Source of the DNA: Prosapia bicincta
Lineage: Eukaryota > Arthropoda > Insecta > Hemiptera > Cercopidae
Direction of reading: 5' to 3'
DNA length: 64,000 nt
NCBI GenBank assembly: GCA_036971475.1
Contig: JBAIZL010000008.1
Coordinates: forward strand, 29,893,719-29,957,718
Notes under the pieces: model-generated
Database searches by the model: none
What the model was told of the DNA's origin: nothing
What the model saw: only the letters and a program-made list of their open reading frames with translations
Shown here: piece by piece, positions 1 through 11,289 of the stretch
Numbering within the stretch: the first letter of the stretch is position 1
Layout: each line of letters opens with the position of its first letter
Position numbers and translations under genes: made by a program

Positions 1-1930
1 TGATAAATAATTATAGTCTTTATGTATTCTAAATTATAATTATAATTTTAAATATCTTAATACAATTACAATTATAATTATCTTATTATAGTTATAATTA
101 TCTAAATAAAAAAATTGTGATAATTTGTGAAGACAGAGATAATATTGCACTTACCATAAATCTATAGTTAATACTAATAGATACTACTGTAACGATTAGG
201 ATAATGTTTAGTAAGCTTTGCTTTTCTAAAATAAAATAAAATTATGCTACATTTGAAATGACAAAGACATTTCTTTCTATTAACATTAATTTATTTTTGA
301 CACTAAATAAATACTGCTGTGGTCACAAGGATAAAAATTTAATATTTTTTGCCTTTTCTAAAATAAACAATTTTGGATAATTTACAAATGACCAAGGACA
401 ATATTGTACTTATGATTAATTTATTATTATCTCCTAATAGATAGTATGTTATGCGGATAAGTATTTAACAGTCTTTTAATCTAGTAAAATTTTAAAAAAT
501 TGTGCCAGTTTTGAAATGACAAAGGTAAATGTTGCATTTTCCAATAATCTATTATAACATTTAATAAATACTATGATAGCCATGAAAATAAATATTTAAT
601 AGTTTTTGCTTTTCTAAAATGATTAAAATAGGGAATATTTTAAAATGACAAAGTAAAATATTGCATTTACCATTTTTTTAATACAGTATTAACACTTGAC
701 ATATATTACTGTAGCCTAAATGTTTCATAGACTTTTGCTTTTCTAATACAGAAAAATTTTGTTAGGAAATTATTTCATTTACCAAAGCTCAATTTGTAAA
801 ATTTGACAAATACTATTGTAGCCTTAAATATTAATGATTTATGTTCTTTTGCTTTGTAATAAATAAAATGGTATACCTTTGAAATGAGAAGGAAATGATT
901 TCATTTATCAAAACTCAATTTGTAAAATTTGACAAATACTACTGTAGCCTGAAATATAATGATTTATGTTCTTTTGCTTTGTAATAAATAAAATGGTATA
1001 CCTTTGAAATGAGAAGGAAATGATTTCATTTACCAATCCTCAATTTGTAAAATTTGACAAATACTACTGTAGCCTTAAATGTTAATAATTTATGGTCTTT
1101 TGCTTTGTAATAAATAAAATGGTATACCTTTGAAATGAGAAGGAAATTATTTCATTTACCATAAATCTTTTTGTAACACATGACAGATAATACTGTAGCA
1201 GTGAAAATAAATGTTTTATTGTTGTTTGCTTTCCTAAAATAAGAAATATCTGTGTTAAATTTGAAATAACAAGGAAATTATTTCTTTTACCAATCAGCTA
1301 CTTGTGACACTTTACAGATACTACTGCAGCAATGAAGATAACTGTTTCATAGTCATTAGCTGTGGTTAAATAAAATAAAATTGTGCTAATATTGAAATGA
1401 GAAAGAAATTATTGCATTTAGCAATCATTTAATTGAAACACTTGTCCAATGCTATTGTAGCAATGAGGATATATGTTTCAAAGTCATATGCTATTCTAAT
1501 ATTAAATAATAATATGCTAACGTTTAAATGACTAGGTAAATTATCTCATATACCAATTATCTGTAAGTAAATCTTGACCAATACCAATATATCCACAAAG
1601 ATAAATGATTAATAAGCTTTTGCTACTGTTAAAAAAAGTTAATAATTTTTAAAGAACAAGGAAATAATTTATTTTACCAATCATTTATTGGTAATAAATA
1701 ACATACACTATTTAGACAATAGAATGATTGTTCCTTAGTTGTTATAAAAAAAATTGTGCTAATTTAGAAATTTCTAAGGAAATCATTTCATTTACAAATC
1801 ATCTATTTGTATAACACTTGACAGATATCACTGTACTCATAAGGATAGATTTTTCATAGTTTTTTCTAAAATAAAATAAAACTGCTAATTTTGAAAGAAG
1901 GAAATTATATCATTCATCTATCATCTAGGC
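1..1930. repeat. ~125-bp degenerate tandem satellite, first copy
   Basis: About fifteen diverged units. Neighbouring repeats of 'aatttgtaaaatttgacaaa' begin near 791, 917 and 1042, giving a period of 125-126 bp. Each unit carries a recognisable order of sub-motifs: 'tactgtagc', a 'tttgcttt' stretch, 'gaaatgacaagg', then 'ttatttcatttacca'. The same array, in the same unit order, recurs at 32340-34060 and 44190-45870, so this is the end of a larger duplicated unit cut by the window start. Confidence 0.85.
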
Positions 1931-2270
1931 CTACATTAGAGTCTTCAAAACTCAATATTATGTGGATTTGAAGGGTGTAGAATTTCAAAAATGTTGAATT
2001 TTTCGGGTATTCATGTTAAAAATGAAACAAAACAAAAACTTGTTTGCTAAATTGTATAATACTTACAACTTAAATTATTTACAATTTTACAGTTTTATGT
2101 TTCATGTTTAAATGCTGTTATAAAATAGGCTAAGTATTAAATGAAAGCTTACACAATTTTGTCTTGTTTGTATTTAATGATTTTAGTAATCACAATCATT
2201 AATGACTGTCAATGAAACAAATAAAATAAAAATCATAATAACAAATTTATTCATACATAAAAATAATAAA
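1930..2270. other. Unique tail of duplicated unit (copy 0)
   Basis: Matches 34060-34330 and 45880-46150 almost base for base ('gacttgaagggtgtagaatt' and 'gtaatcacaatcatta' are landmarks). It marks the downstream end of a duplicated unit whose body lies to the left of this window. No coding potential seen. Confidence 0.75.
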
Positions 2271-2339
2271 GCAATGTTTTATGACTTTTTTATAAATTCC
2301 TGAAAAGTTTTTCTCCAGAATCTGATCATGAAGAGGTAA

Positions 2340-2640
2340 GTAGAAGTTTTTTGCCCAGTTATTCAAACTAACCTGTATAATTTATACAGATATAAAATAG
2401 TATAATTTATACGAAAACCTCAAGATGTACAGCACAAAATCTGCAACAAACATATTAAACACACAGACCCAATACAAATCACATATACTTGTTGACAATA
2501 TTGAAAACCTGTATATAAAACCATTGCCGCTTAAACTAACAACAACTCCAAATAGAAAATTTAGACACTGATGAAGCTCGCCATGGACCGATTAGAAACG
2601 TCCTGTCTCAGTAAGTTATTACAAATTTACAAAAAATTAA
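2340..2640 (+). mobile_element. Penelope-like element 3' end remnant
   Basis: The stretch 2555-2610 translates to a frame ending DTDEARHGPIRNVLSQ-stop, which has the look of PLE C-termini. The phrase 'cctcaagatgtacagcacaa' upstream recurs beside other PLE pieces at about 19315, 27100, 37495, 51108 and 55155. The DNA contains CTGATGA (2566-2572) and GAAAC about 20 bases later, flanked by complementary GACA and TGTC. This could be a decayed hammerhead, but the intervening stem is poor. Confidence 0.5.
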
Positions 2641-2798
2641 AATTTGAATAATCATAAACTAATGTAAACTTATTAGTTATTAAAGTCTCATATCTTATTT
2701 AAATTCTTGGTTTAAATCAGGTAGACATTTTACAAGCACGATACATAAAAGTAAGCAACATTTGTTGATTCCATCTTCGCGTGCGCTACTAGTAATCA

Positions 2799-3075
2799 CC
2801 AAACACTTTTAAATGTTTTAAACTTGCCAATAGTAGCACTTACTTTGCTTGTTGAGGACGGCCGTTTCGGGAGATGTGTCCCTTTGTCAACTCAAACCAT
2901 AACTGATCTCAAGGTTTATGTGGTTAGGGTCCTGATCGTTCGTATGAGACCCTAACGACGTAAACCTTGAGATCAGTTAAGGTTTGAGTTGACAAAGGGA
3001 CACATCTTCCGAAACGGCCGTCCTCAACAAGCAAAGTGCTACTATAGGCAAGTGTAAAACATTTAAAAGTGTTTA
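2799..3075. mobile_element. Palindromic PLE-terminal element with paired hammerhead-like motifs
   Basis: Two near-perfect arms (about 2799-2930 and 2949-3075) around a short spacer. Each arm carries the sequence that follows PLE open frames elsewhere in this window (compare 51340-51460), so this is two PLE ends fused head to head. In the right arm TTGACAA (2989-2995), a GGGA/TTCC stem and GAAAC (3011-3015) form a hammerhead-shaped core. The left arm has the same on the minus strand (2864-2890). It interrupts sequence duplicated at 2230-2340 and 3230-3340. Confidence 0.7.
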
Positions 3076-3094
3076 GACATAAAAGTAGTGGGTT

Positions 3095-3540
3095 TTATAA
3101 TACGTACAGACAAAAAAAATTAGCACATTACCAAAACATTTTTTCTGAAAAAGTATTTTAATGCATTCAACAAACCTGAATGTTTAGCTTACATATATTA
3201 TAATTTACATAATATATTAAAGTAAAAAACATAATAACAAAATTATACATACAGAAAATAATAAAGCAATGGTTTATGACATTTTTATAAATTCCTGAAA
3301 AGTTTTTCTCCAGAAACTGATCATGAAGAATAGCCAACATTAAACCTTTTTTTTTTAAACACTAATAAACATACACTATTAGGTAATATATTTTATTAAA
3401 ATTATTTTAATTTTTCATTTGTACAAATGCATATAAGTATAAAAATATATATTTATTATATTACAAAAATTTTGAGTATTTAAACAATGAAATACACATA
3501 GCAATAATATAGTTATAATTATACTATAATTAAATGATAC
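3095..3540. repeat. Diverged duplicate of 12020-14340 flank
   Basis: 'acataaaagtagtggg' through the 'cctgaaaagtttttctcc' stretch and on to 'caatgaaatacacat' aligns with 12010-12464 plus 14313 onward. The alignment gives the empty site for the Tigger insertion at 12465. A part (3230-3340) is also repeated at 2230-2340. No gene is evident. A minus-strand frame over 3570-3690 ends at a good GTAAGT donor, but nothing supports it as an exon. Confidence 0.6.
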
Positions 3541-3694
3541 TGAACAAGGTGAATACATAAGGACTTACTTGCTGATGCATTTCAAAACAATTGTTCCTTT
3601 TACAAACCAAAGCTTCTTCATTTCGTAGAAGGAACGATTGTTTCGAAAAGCTCAACAAGCAAGACAAACTTAAATCTGCACATACTTTAAATTT

Positions 3695-3865
3695 TAAATT
3701 AAATTTTAAAGGAGTTACGGCCTGAGTTGATAAAGGGACACATCTCCCGAAATGGCCGTCCTCAAAAAGCAATGTAAGTGCTACTATAGGCAAGTTTAAA
3801 ACATTTAAAAGCGTTTAGTGATTACTAGTAGTTCACATGAAGATGGAATCAACAAATGGTTAATT
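3695..3865 (+). mobile_element. Single-arm PLE terminus with hammerhead-like motif
   Basis: Same terminal sequence as the palindromes, but one arm only. The core reads TTGATAA (3727-3733), GGGA-loop-TCCC, then GAAAT (3749-3753), closest of this class to a canonical CTGANGA core apart from two changes. It ends 'ctcacatgaagatggaatcaa', a sequence that ends several other copies. It interrupts the inverted homologue of the 45-bp-exon intron. Confidence 0.65.
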
Positions 3866-4163
3866 TTCAAGCGAATGTATATGAAAACATTCATTTCATG
3901 ATTGTTTGTGGAAAAATGTTTGTTTCTTATGATAAACTTTACCTCAAGCTAATAGTTTGAAACATGAAAGAATCGCATGGTTTCTATTATGTGATATTAG
4001 CTCAAGATAACAGTATACACATATACAAATAAAAATATTGTTCAACTATATTAAAAGTACTGATGTTTCAGGAGATATGTCCATATTAGTGGTGAAGCTG
4101 GCTTTAGTTATAGGCAGTTACCTACAAGTAGTTACTTGGAGAACCATAGATTTTCATTCTTAC

Positions 4164-4208
4164 CATAATTTTCTCTATATATCAGGTCTATGTGGTGCTC
4201 CTTTCTTT
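4164..4208 (-). pseudogene. 45-bp phase-1 exon of unknown gene family (inverted copy)
   Basis: Seen: on the minus strand 'ttttgcag' precedes and 'gtaagaatg' follows a 45-bp block. It reads, after one base from the previous exon, RKEHHIDLIYRENY with no stop. The same exon with the same acceptor and donor sits at 31358-31402 and 42902-42946 on the plus strand, where the penultimate codon is TAA instead of TAT. Conserved splice signals and length in three copies, one inverted, argue for a real ancestral exon. Function is unknown. The downstream terminal exon expected from units B and C is not found here; a PLE insertion at about 3860 interrupts the homologous intron. Confidence 0.55.
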
Positions 4209-4299
4209 CTGCAAAAGAATCAATTAAATGATCCTTAAAACTCTAATTTTTGACAGTTAATGCAATAGAAATTTCTCTATCACAAGTGTGCCTAAATTA

Positions 4300-4610
4300 T
4301 ATTGTCTAATGATTTGATCTTCTCAAGAAAGACTTTCTTTATTTTAGTGTACTCATACTTCTTTCATTCGAACGTTTCATCACTGGAAATGTGAGAACTA
4401 AATGAACCAAACATGTTGTGAATCTTGTCCAGGCCACAATACAACAAAACTCTAGCAATATATGTAGAGGAAGATGTTTAGCTTCACCAGAGGCCACATG
4501 CAGAAGTTCCATTTCTCAGTTACACTTTCAAAAAGGGTACATTTTCAGGAGCTCTTTCAATTTAGTAGTGGAAAAACCTTCGTTGTAATCCTTAAGCGGA
4601 TTTTCATCTA
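4300..4610 (-). pseudogene. Coding-like block, inverted copy of 31000-31260
   Basis: The reverse strand aligns with 31009-31260 and 42545-42795. It gives two partial frames: one with LKELLKMYPF, then after a shift ELLHVASGEAKHLPLHILLE, then a further shift. The plus-strand copy at 31020 has the equivalent ELLNVTCDKSKDLPPHILLE in one frame. Conservation of residues across frame-breaking indels fits a decayed exon. The protein family is not recognised. Confidence 0.45.
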
Positions 4611-4931
4611 GTCATTCAGGAAATAGGAAATATTAAAAATCAATAAACCGTCCTTCCATTTTTACCACTATGATATCAATTATTTCAGCTTCATTTCATT
4701 TAATTACAGCACCTAGATGTTAATAAGTGTAGCAAAGAATCTTGTTGAAGAAACACAACAAGAACTAAACTGTCTAATATCTTAAGCAGTTCTATAGCAC
4801 CATAATTAAATCACCATCCCATTCTTTATCATTAACAATGATGTACACAAGACTTTCTTTCAAGTCCTTGAAAAGATATGTAATTGTTAGTGATGTTCAG
4901 AAGTGGAAGTTCTATCGAGTTACACTTTTAC

Positions 4932-5011
4932 CTCAAGTCATCGCAGAAACCAACAAATTTCTTTTGAACATTGATACCAACTCAACACCAAAATATAATG
5001 TTCATTTGAGT
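4932..5011 (-). pseudogene. Coding-like 80-bp block (TLYFG block), inverted copy
   Basis: On the minus strand 'cttgtcag' precedes and 'gtaaaagtg' follows. One frame reads TLYFGVELVSMFKRNLLVSA, aligning with TLYFGIVLIIIFARDFLVST at 30436 and TLYFGIELIIIFARDFLVSS near 41978. Here a TGA replaces the TGG that precedes the block in units B and C, and a second TGA follows, so this copy is broken. The plus-strand 74-residue frame across this interval looks like a shadow. Confidence 0.45.
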
Positions 5012-5418
5012 CTGACAAGATATTTCTATTGTATCATTAAGCTAAGAGAGGCTCAGAAATAGATAACTTTTTACAAACTCCTTAATTCATCATTTGCATC
5101 ACACAATCAATAATTTTATTTACTTGAAGTTCATTTAAACCCTAGAGTTGCCCCAGACACTCCCTCATAAATTGCACTTCTAAGGGAACCAATTCAAGAG
5201 TTTCAAGGTAAGTTACCTTTATGTGAGGAGTTCTCGACTCTCGTTATGCCCACCGAAAGGAAGTTCTTATTTTCCAAGATAGTACATTACTTGAACAAAT
5301 TTACGAATAACCCACTGATTATGAGATACTACCATATAATGTTTTAGAACTGCAAGACAAGCTACTTTTTATAAGGCATACCCTATTCTATCCCTAACAA
5401 GAAGAAAAACATACTCAC

Positions 5419-5573
5419 TTTTCTGAATGTCTTTTTGAAATCTGTTGCCTGCCTTCTCTTAAATGAGATTTTTTTATACAACAGTGGTGCTCCTCCCATT
5501 CCATTTACCGTCACTTCCAAATAACACAGAAACATTATAACATAGCAATAATACTTCAACTGTACAACACTTT
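5419..5573 (-). CDS. 155-bp exon of unknown gene family, open in this copy
   Basis: Minus strand: acceptor 'ggcttacag' and donor 'gtgagtatg' bound 155 bp that is open in the frame starting from a phase-1 junction (ESVVQLKYYCYVIMF...; YLEVTVNGMGGAPLLYKK). The motif NLEVILNGMGVASI is visible in unit D (62146 onward), and NLEVILN followed by a frameshift in units B and C, so amino-acid conservation survives where the nucleotides have drifted. The exon has a hydrophobic stretch (CYVIMFLCYL) followed by a basic C-terminal part. It lies about 2.8 kb downstream, in transcript sense, of the 75-bp exon at 8374-8448 and is plausibly in the same gene. No family recognised. Confidence 0.45.
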
Positions 5574-5649
5574 CTGTAAGCCTTGGATAATCCTTATACC
5601 AAATTAATTTATTCATTTCTTTAATATAAACTATTCCCATGTCTTCTGT

Positions 5650-7400
5650 AGAGCAGGCATTTTCTGCGCTATTGAAGATTAAAACTTATTCTAGCAATAC
5701 CACTAGACCACTGTTCAACAGTCTCTCTCATTTTTTAATCATATGTATTATATACCTATAGTTAATACTTATGGAAAAGTAACAAGTTATAAATGAAAGC
5801 TTGCCTATTACAATCACAGCATTTCAAAGTTACTACATAAATTGTTTTTATATAACAAAGGGCCTATTTATTCTAGCTAAATATAATGTGATGTACTACT
5901 TATGCTTGCAAATAAATTTATAATAACTCAATTACAACATTTAATTTATAAAACTTAATTTATCAATTTTCACTGAATTAATTAGAGACTGAACTAATTC
6001 TTGAGGTGTTTTGTTCTCTTAATACTAACATTATTCAATAGAAACGATACTTTTCCAATATCACAAGTATCTTTTTGGGATCTTTGTACTGTCAATTGTG
6101 GTGCAATATAATAAAAACTTGATTAGTAGTTAAATAAGATTTAAATGTACACAAAAGTGAATGTATGACTAAGTAATAACTAAAATCTTTCTGTTTGGTT
6201 AAAAAAATAAGAATTAACAAAAAATTGTTTTATTCGTGTGTTTGAGAGTTTTCCAGGTGCTCTTACTGTTGCCATGGGATGTTATTTTGCCGCTCTTAGC
6301 TTAATTAAATCTACCACTTACTGCAAAATGCTGTTTCTTTAACTTTCTACTCATTCCATTACTCTACAGTAACTTTAATTAAAATTATAACAACACTTCT
6401 TATTATTTATTATTAAAAAAAACCTTGCTCTTTAAAAAGATAAGTTTATTACTGTTATTATTCTACAAAACTTCCTTATTTACCTCATCTCTACTGCAAT
6501 TGAACTTTTTTTTAGGAACCATACCAAAACTAGTCTGTACTCACTCGTAATTAATAACTTAGTCTGTTTTATCTTGATCTACTTTCCTTTGGACATCAAG
6601 CATTCTATCCCTCCGTACAGTATTCAAGCCAATCAAAAGGAATTTTTTAAAATTTTGAACAAGCCCAACATCTTGCCAAAAGTTTTTGCTCTTTGAATTT
6701 TGTCAGTTATTAGAAACTTACACTCTACTTCAACAATTTTTTTTACATTGCCGGATGTTAACTTTCTAACACTCTTTGGTTACTAAAATAGTATTACTTC
6801 TGAACATAATAGTGCACCCTTATATAGCCAGCATGTTCCAAATCATTGCTTTGCATTACTAAGCTGACATTACATTTGTTATACTTTTTTTATCAACATT
6901 TCCTTTAAAATTTTTAACTTGATTTAGGTGACGACAATAATTACTAGTTTTTCCAGTGTCCCTCATATAATTTTGTTATATTATAGAATATAAAGTATCA
7001 GTAGAAGTAAAACTGAAGGAAAGCTTTTTCAAGGTCATGGTCAAGAAATTCTCTGGTAGTGACTGAGTTTAATTTTCATTAGTGAAAAACTTTTACCATA
7101 AGACTTTTTAAAACTTAAACACTTGTAACGCAAATAACCTATAGACCATCACAGATATGTTTTAATTCTTGATGTACATTTGTCAGATTTTTCTATAATA
7201 ATTATTTATACAAATTCTAGTGTTCGGCTATAGTAATCTATCATCTTACTTTCCCATTTTATCACAGCATGTAACATAAATATGAATTAATAATAAATGT
7301 TTTATTGTAAATCCAAATATAAGAGCCAGACTACTCACCTGCATCCCCCAATTACCTACTACCACTTTCTGAACATTGCTTCACTAACAAGACACTGAAT
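5650..7400. other. No gene seen
   Basis: AT-rich, stop-dense sequence without repeats that I can place. Probably intron between the exon at 8374-8448 and that at 5419-5573 if those belong to one minus-strand gene. Confidence 0.5.
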
Positions 7401-7410
7401 TTAGAATATT

Positions 7411-7650
7411 TGTTGATTCCATCTTCGCGTGAGCTACTAGTAATCACTAAACACTTTTTAAATGTTTTAAACTTGCCTATAGTAGCACTTACTTTGCTTG
7501 TTGATAACGGCCGGTTCGGGAGATGTGTCCCTTTGTCTAAAAAAGGGACACATCTCCCGAAACGGCTGTCCTCAACAAGCAAAGTAAGTGCTACTATAGG
7601 CAAGTTTAAAACATTTAAAAAGTGTTTAGTTATTAATATTCCATCAATAG
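7411..7650. mobile_element. Palindromic PLE-terminal element
   Basis: Arms of about 95 bp (7442-7536 and 7541-7630) meet at 'ctttgtctaaaaaaggg'. The left side begins with 'gttgattccatcttcgcgtg', the outer end of this element family. The TTGACAA core has been lost at the centre while GGGA/TCCC and GAAAC remain. It lies within the putative minus-strand intron. Frames read through it on both strands are nearly the same protein, as expected of a palindrome, and are not genes. Confidence 0.7.
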
Positions 7651-8373
7651 CAAATAGATAATAATACATTTCTAAATAATAAAAGATCTTACTTTTACAG
7701 TTGTGTTTAATTTGATCATCCATATATTTTTAATATCTACATAATTATTCCACAAACCTTCATTACTTAGATCAGATGAAAGGCTATCTATTTAGGTCAA
7801 AGGGGTTGTTCAAAATTGTATATATTAAGATTTTTTGGGCCTGAAATCTCTTCAGCTTCTTAATTTGCTAAGACTAAATTTGGTTCTACAGGGTCAACAT
7901 TTGTTAACTGTAATGTTGGTACTGCATAAAATATCAAATTTCTGAATCCTTTAGGGGAGTAAAGCAATAAAGTAGGTTTTAAATGTGTGAAATAATTCAT
8001 AACATTTTATAGATTCAAAAACAAACTGTCACATTTTTCTTTGTCTAGTCTCTAAAAAATCTGTATTCATTGGCGAGATAGGTCTTCACTTTTTTTGAAA
8101 AAGGCTAATATACAAAAATGGTTTGTATATTGATATAAATAAGCTCCATAAGTGTTTGTAGAGTGAAATAGTTCTGACAACCAAACTCAAAACATTCAGT
8201 TACGATAAGTAAACCACGCTGACAGAAAACTTATAGCAAACCTAAGATGAAAAAGTGATGTTTATACCTGCAAATTTAAGGCGTAACTTTCATAAATTAT
8301 TAAAATTTAAATAAATAAATATTATTACATACATTTTATAAGGACAAGAACACATTGACAAAAATTTACATAC

Positions 8374-8448
8374 CATCAATATTAAGGAATTCTAAAGTTT
8401 CCATTATTTTCTGATAGGCGGGAAAGAACTCTTCATCTTCTAATGTTT
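8374..8448 (-). CDS. 75-bp phase-1 exon (copy 1) of unknown gene family
   Basis: Minus strand: 'ttggttcag' acceptor, 75 bp, 'gtatgtaaat' donor. After the incoming G it encodes 25 residues: ETLEDEEFFPAYQKIM followed by ETLEFLNID, ending in phase 1. Copies at 22050-22124 and 57722-57796 share D/E-E-E-F-F/Y-x-A-Y-x-x-I-M at the same positions, equal length and phase. The intron just downstream also aligns with the other two copies but with many more differences than the exon, as expected if the coding sequence was under constraint. The exon is acidic then amphipathic, probably helical. The family is not recognised, and no start or partner exon was found nearby on this strand other than 5419-5573. 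Confidence 0.65.
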
Positions 8449-8761
8449 CTGAACCAATTGTGAAAAAAGCAAAACATTTTCACACAGATACGTAGTAAAA
8501 TTCAGAGTAAATACTGTAATCAATCTTAAATAGTACTATTTCAAAATATCCACTGTCATATAATAAATGTAATGAAAGCTAAGCCACGAATATTAACCCA
8601 CCAGATATGGATTATTTTTGCCTGTCACAACTGAAGAATATTTATGTTAATGTTCTGAGAAACATTTTGTCTTATAACATTCAATTATAGTAATAATATT
8701 AAAGCTCTCGTGTCAAATATAACTAGGAGTTTAAATAATAATTTCACAGAAATGTTTTATG

Positions 8762-8985
<224 letters not shown>

Positions 8986-9059
8986 ACTATTGTAAGTAAT
9001 AAGTTCTATGAGTTCATCAATTAATTGCCATGTCCTGGTTGTGTAAATTCGTAAGTGAG

Positions 9060-9926
9060 TCCGTTCTTGAACATTATCATTATCCACTTCTAAATTGAGT
9101 TCTCTGGCAAAACCAACAATGCTTCAATCACATCAACAATTTCATCAGACTCTGGCACTGATTCCGTTTGAGTTTCAGTTGCGAAAAAATAGACACACCT
9201 TTTTCCAAATGCCATCCAAAGTTTTTTGTGAAATTTCATTCCAATATTGTCCAATGATTCTCAAATCATCTAAAACTATGAATTGTTTTAAAAAATCTTC
9301 AACAGAGAGCTCCTTGTTCTCTCTCATAGCTTCATGCAGATGCGCAAATGATCTTCTTGTGTAATAAGCTTTAAATGTTTTGATAACTCCCTGATCCATC
9401 GGTTGAAGCAAATTATTTGGTTTGGGTGACAAAAATATAACTTTCATCCGTGTATCGAAATTAGTTAAAGTAAAGGCGGATAACCAGGAGCATTGTCAAT
9501 TAATAGGAATTACTTTTTAAAAAAATTATTTTAGACCGACAATAACGTTCAACTTGAGGTATGAAATGATGACCAAACCAGTCCTCAAAAAAAAGCTGTT
9601 ACCCAAGCCTTCCGATTCAACTTCCAAATCACGGGCAAGCTAGCTTTATAAATATTTTGTAATGCCCTTGGATTTTCTGAGCAATAAACTTACACGTTAA
9701 ACTTTATGAGAGATTACAACTTATAGTCAACAATTGTATTTGCGCCAACCATCACTGTCAATGGGTCTTACCTTTTAAAATATTTCCTCTTCATGAGCTA
9801 TAAAAGTTCTCTTGAGCATTTTCATCTGGAATAGGCCAGTTTCTGCGTAGTTCTGACAGCATAATTTAAAACCGCGTAACTTTAGAATCACCTAAGGACG
9901 GGGTTGCATAAGTCGAGGCATTACTG
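9060..9926 (-). mobile_element. Tigger/pogo DNA transposon, 5' part, degenerate
   Basis: Plus-strand end 'gaggcattactg' at 9915-9926 followed by TA gives the inverse of a Tigger terminal repeat (CAGTAATGCCTC). Minus-strand frames contain IDNAPGYP (second catalytic Asp of the DDE_1 domain), NNLLQPMDQGVIKTFKAYY (third Asp block) and, after frameshifts, VGFARELNLEVDNDNV near the C-terminus. The N-terminal half, including the HTH, is missing or unrecognisable, and the far terminal repeat was not found. The longest open piece is 9175-9447 (90 codons). Non-functional. Confidence 0.8.
9175..9447 (-). pseudogene. Tigger transposase fragment
   Basis: A 90-codon open piece of the DDE_1 domain. LLQPMDQGV near residue 15 is the signature of Tigger/jerky-type transposases; FKAYYTRR and W(N/K)EISQKTLDGIWKK follow as in the C-terminal half. 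Frame breaks on both sides show that it is a remnant of the element at 9060-9926. Confidence 0.8.
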
Positions 9927-9929
9927 TAT

Positions 9930-10803
9930 GTACACTTTGTTCGTAATACAAATTATATGTACTTAACAGCCTTAGAGTCTGGCCTCGGTTCATTGCTAAG
10001 CTGTGAGACATTAATTTGATATAAACAAGAAAAAACCATAGCTACAGAAATTTCAAAACCTTCTGATAGTGGCAATTATGTAAGTGAAAGTTTTCTATTT
10101 TACATTTTTGTAGCTATGACTCTTTGCTATTTACATTATGAAACCTCTGTTTACTGTATGCATATTATATTTGATCAATTATTGATACATTCAAGGGCAA
10201 GTTGAAAAGTTGATAGAATTTTAAAAAGCTATATATGTAATACATGTTTAATCAACTTTGACATACAAGTGATTCATAAACGAAATCAAAATTTCTCTCA
10301 GCTTTGTCACTTGCTAAAACACATGTCAATATTATATTATATTGAAGTCATTATGAATGTAATATCATCTAAGGTAAGTATGGACCACTGAAAAACCCCA
10401 TGTGCTATGAAAAGCTGCACTTTTATTTTGTCTGAAGACTAATGAACAGTTTTATAAACATTTAAATGTGTATGATGCCTTCATTTCCCTTTTAAAATAA
10501 ATTTTCAATTAATTCAATAAGGATGAAATTTCTAGGCCATTATCACACTATGCTCTCAGAGAATGTACATCTGTAATGTGTCTAAGATATTTTCAGTTAA
10601 TTTACATAATTATGACATTAAAAGCCCAGAAAAATAAGTATACATTTAAAATGTTATTTGGTAACATTTTGCATAACTGCCAAGGTCTAATAAATCTGAT
10701 TTTCTTATTGAAATGTTTCTGAGACTCTCTGAAATATGTTGACCTAAGATGAGGGGGTAGAAAATAGCCCTAACTCCTATATAGGAGGATATATATGAGG
10801 ATA

Positions 10804-10805
<2 letters not shown>
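9930..10805. other. No gene seen
   Basis: AT-rich, stop-dense sequence with no placed repeats. Confidence 0.5.

Positions 10806-10888
<83 letters not shown>
10806..10888. repeat. (TA)n microsatellite
   Basis: A TA dinucleotide tract with a single 'tgta' interruption, directly outside the palindrome at 10921-11212. Confidence 0.95.
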
Positions 10889-10890
<2 letters not shown>

Positions 10891-10920
10891 GGTTAGTTTT
10901 GGTTGGTAAAGATTATTTAG

Positions 10921-11210
10921 ATTTTTTGGACTAGGAGACTGACAGACTTACCTTGGTAAGAGTCCACTCTGTAGTCTTGAAATAGAAACACATAAAAGCA
11001 CTTAAACAATGATATATTTCAACCACACAGTGGTCTTTGTCAATCGAAGAGAAAACACAAAAAGAAATATGAGAGAATGAAATAAAATAATAGTAATAAA
11101 TAATAAATAAATAATAAAATCATTGTTTAAGTGCTTTTATGTGTTTCTATTTCAAGACTACAGAGTAGACTCTTACCAAGGTAAGTCTGTCAGTCTCCTA
11201 GTCCAAAAAA

Positions 11211-11212
<2 letters not shown>
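10921..11212. mobile_element. Palindromic PLE-related element bracketed by TA tracts
   Basis: Arms 10921-11013 and 11118-11212 are near-perfect inverted copies ('ttggactaggagactgacag' and its complement). The left arm recurs once, as a single arm, at 47407-47495 next to a PLE GIY-YIG frame, which links it to that PLE family. On the minus strand 11043-11017 reads TTGACAA, a six-pair GACCAC/GTGGTT hairpin, then GAAA: hammerhead-like with a degraded core. TA microsatellites lie on both sides. Confidence 0.65.

Positions 11213-11287
<75 letters not shown>
11211..11287. repeat. (TA)n microsatellite
   Basis: A pure TA tract immediately following the right arm of the palindrome. Confidence 0.95.

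Positions 11288-11289
<2 letters not shown>

Noticed and set aside
1..1930. CRISPR-like repetition
   Set aside because: Units are ~125 bp, degenerate over their whole length and contiguous, without constant repeats and unique spacers. It is a eukaryotic satellite.
2566..2605. Functional hammerhead at the PLE end (CTGATGA...GAAAC)
   Set aside because: Stem I pairs (GACA/TGTC), but stem II has at most three good pairs and stem III has no loop. The same bases are explained by the coding tail DTDEARHGPIRNVLSQ.
7352..7723. Opposed 123- and 83-codon frames with nearly the same protein
   Set aside because: The locus is a palindrome, so both strands read alike; the peptide is read through a PLE terminus.
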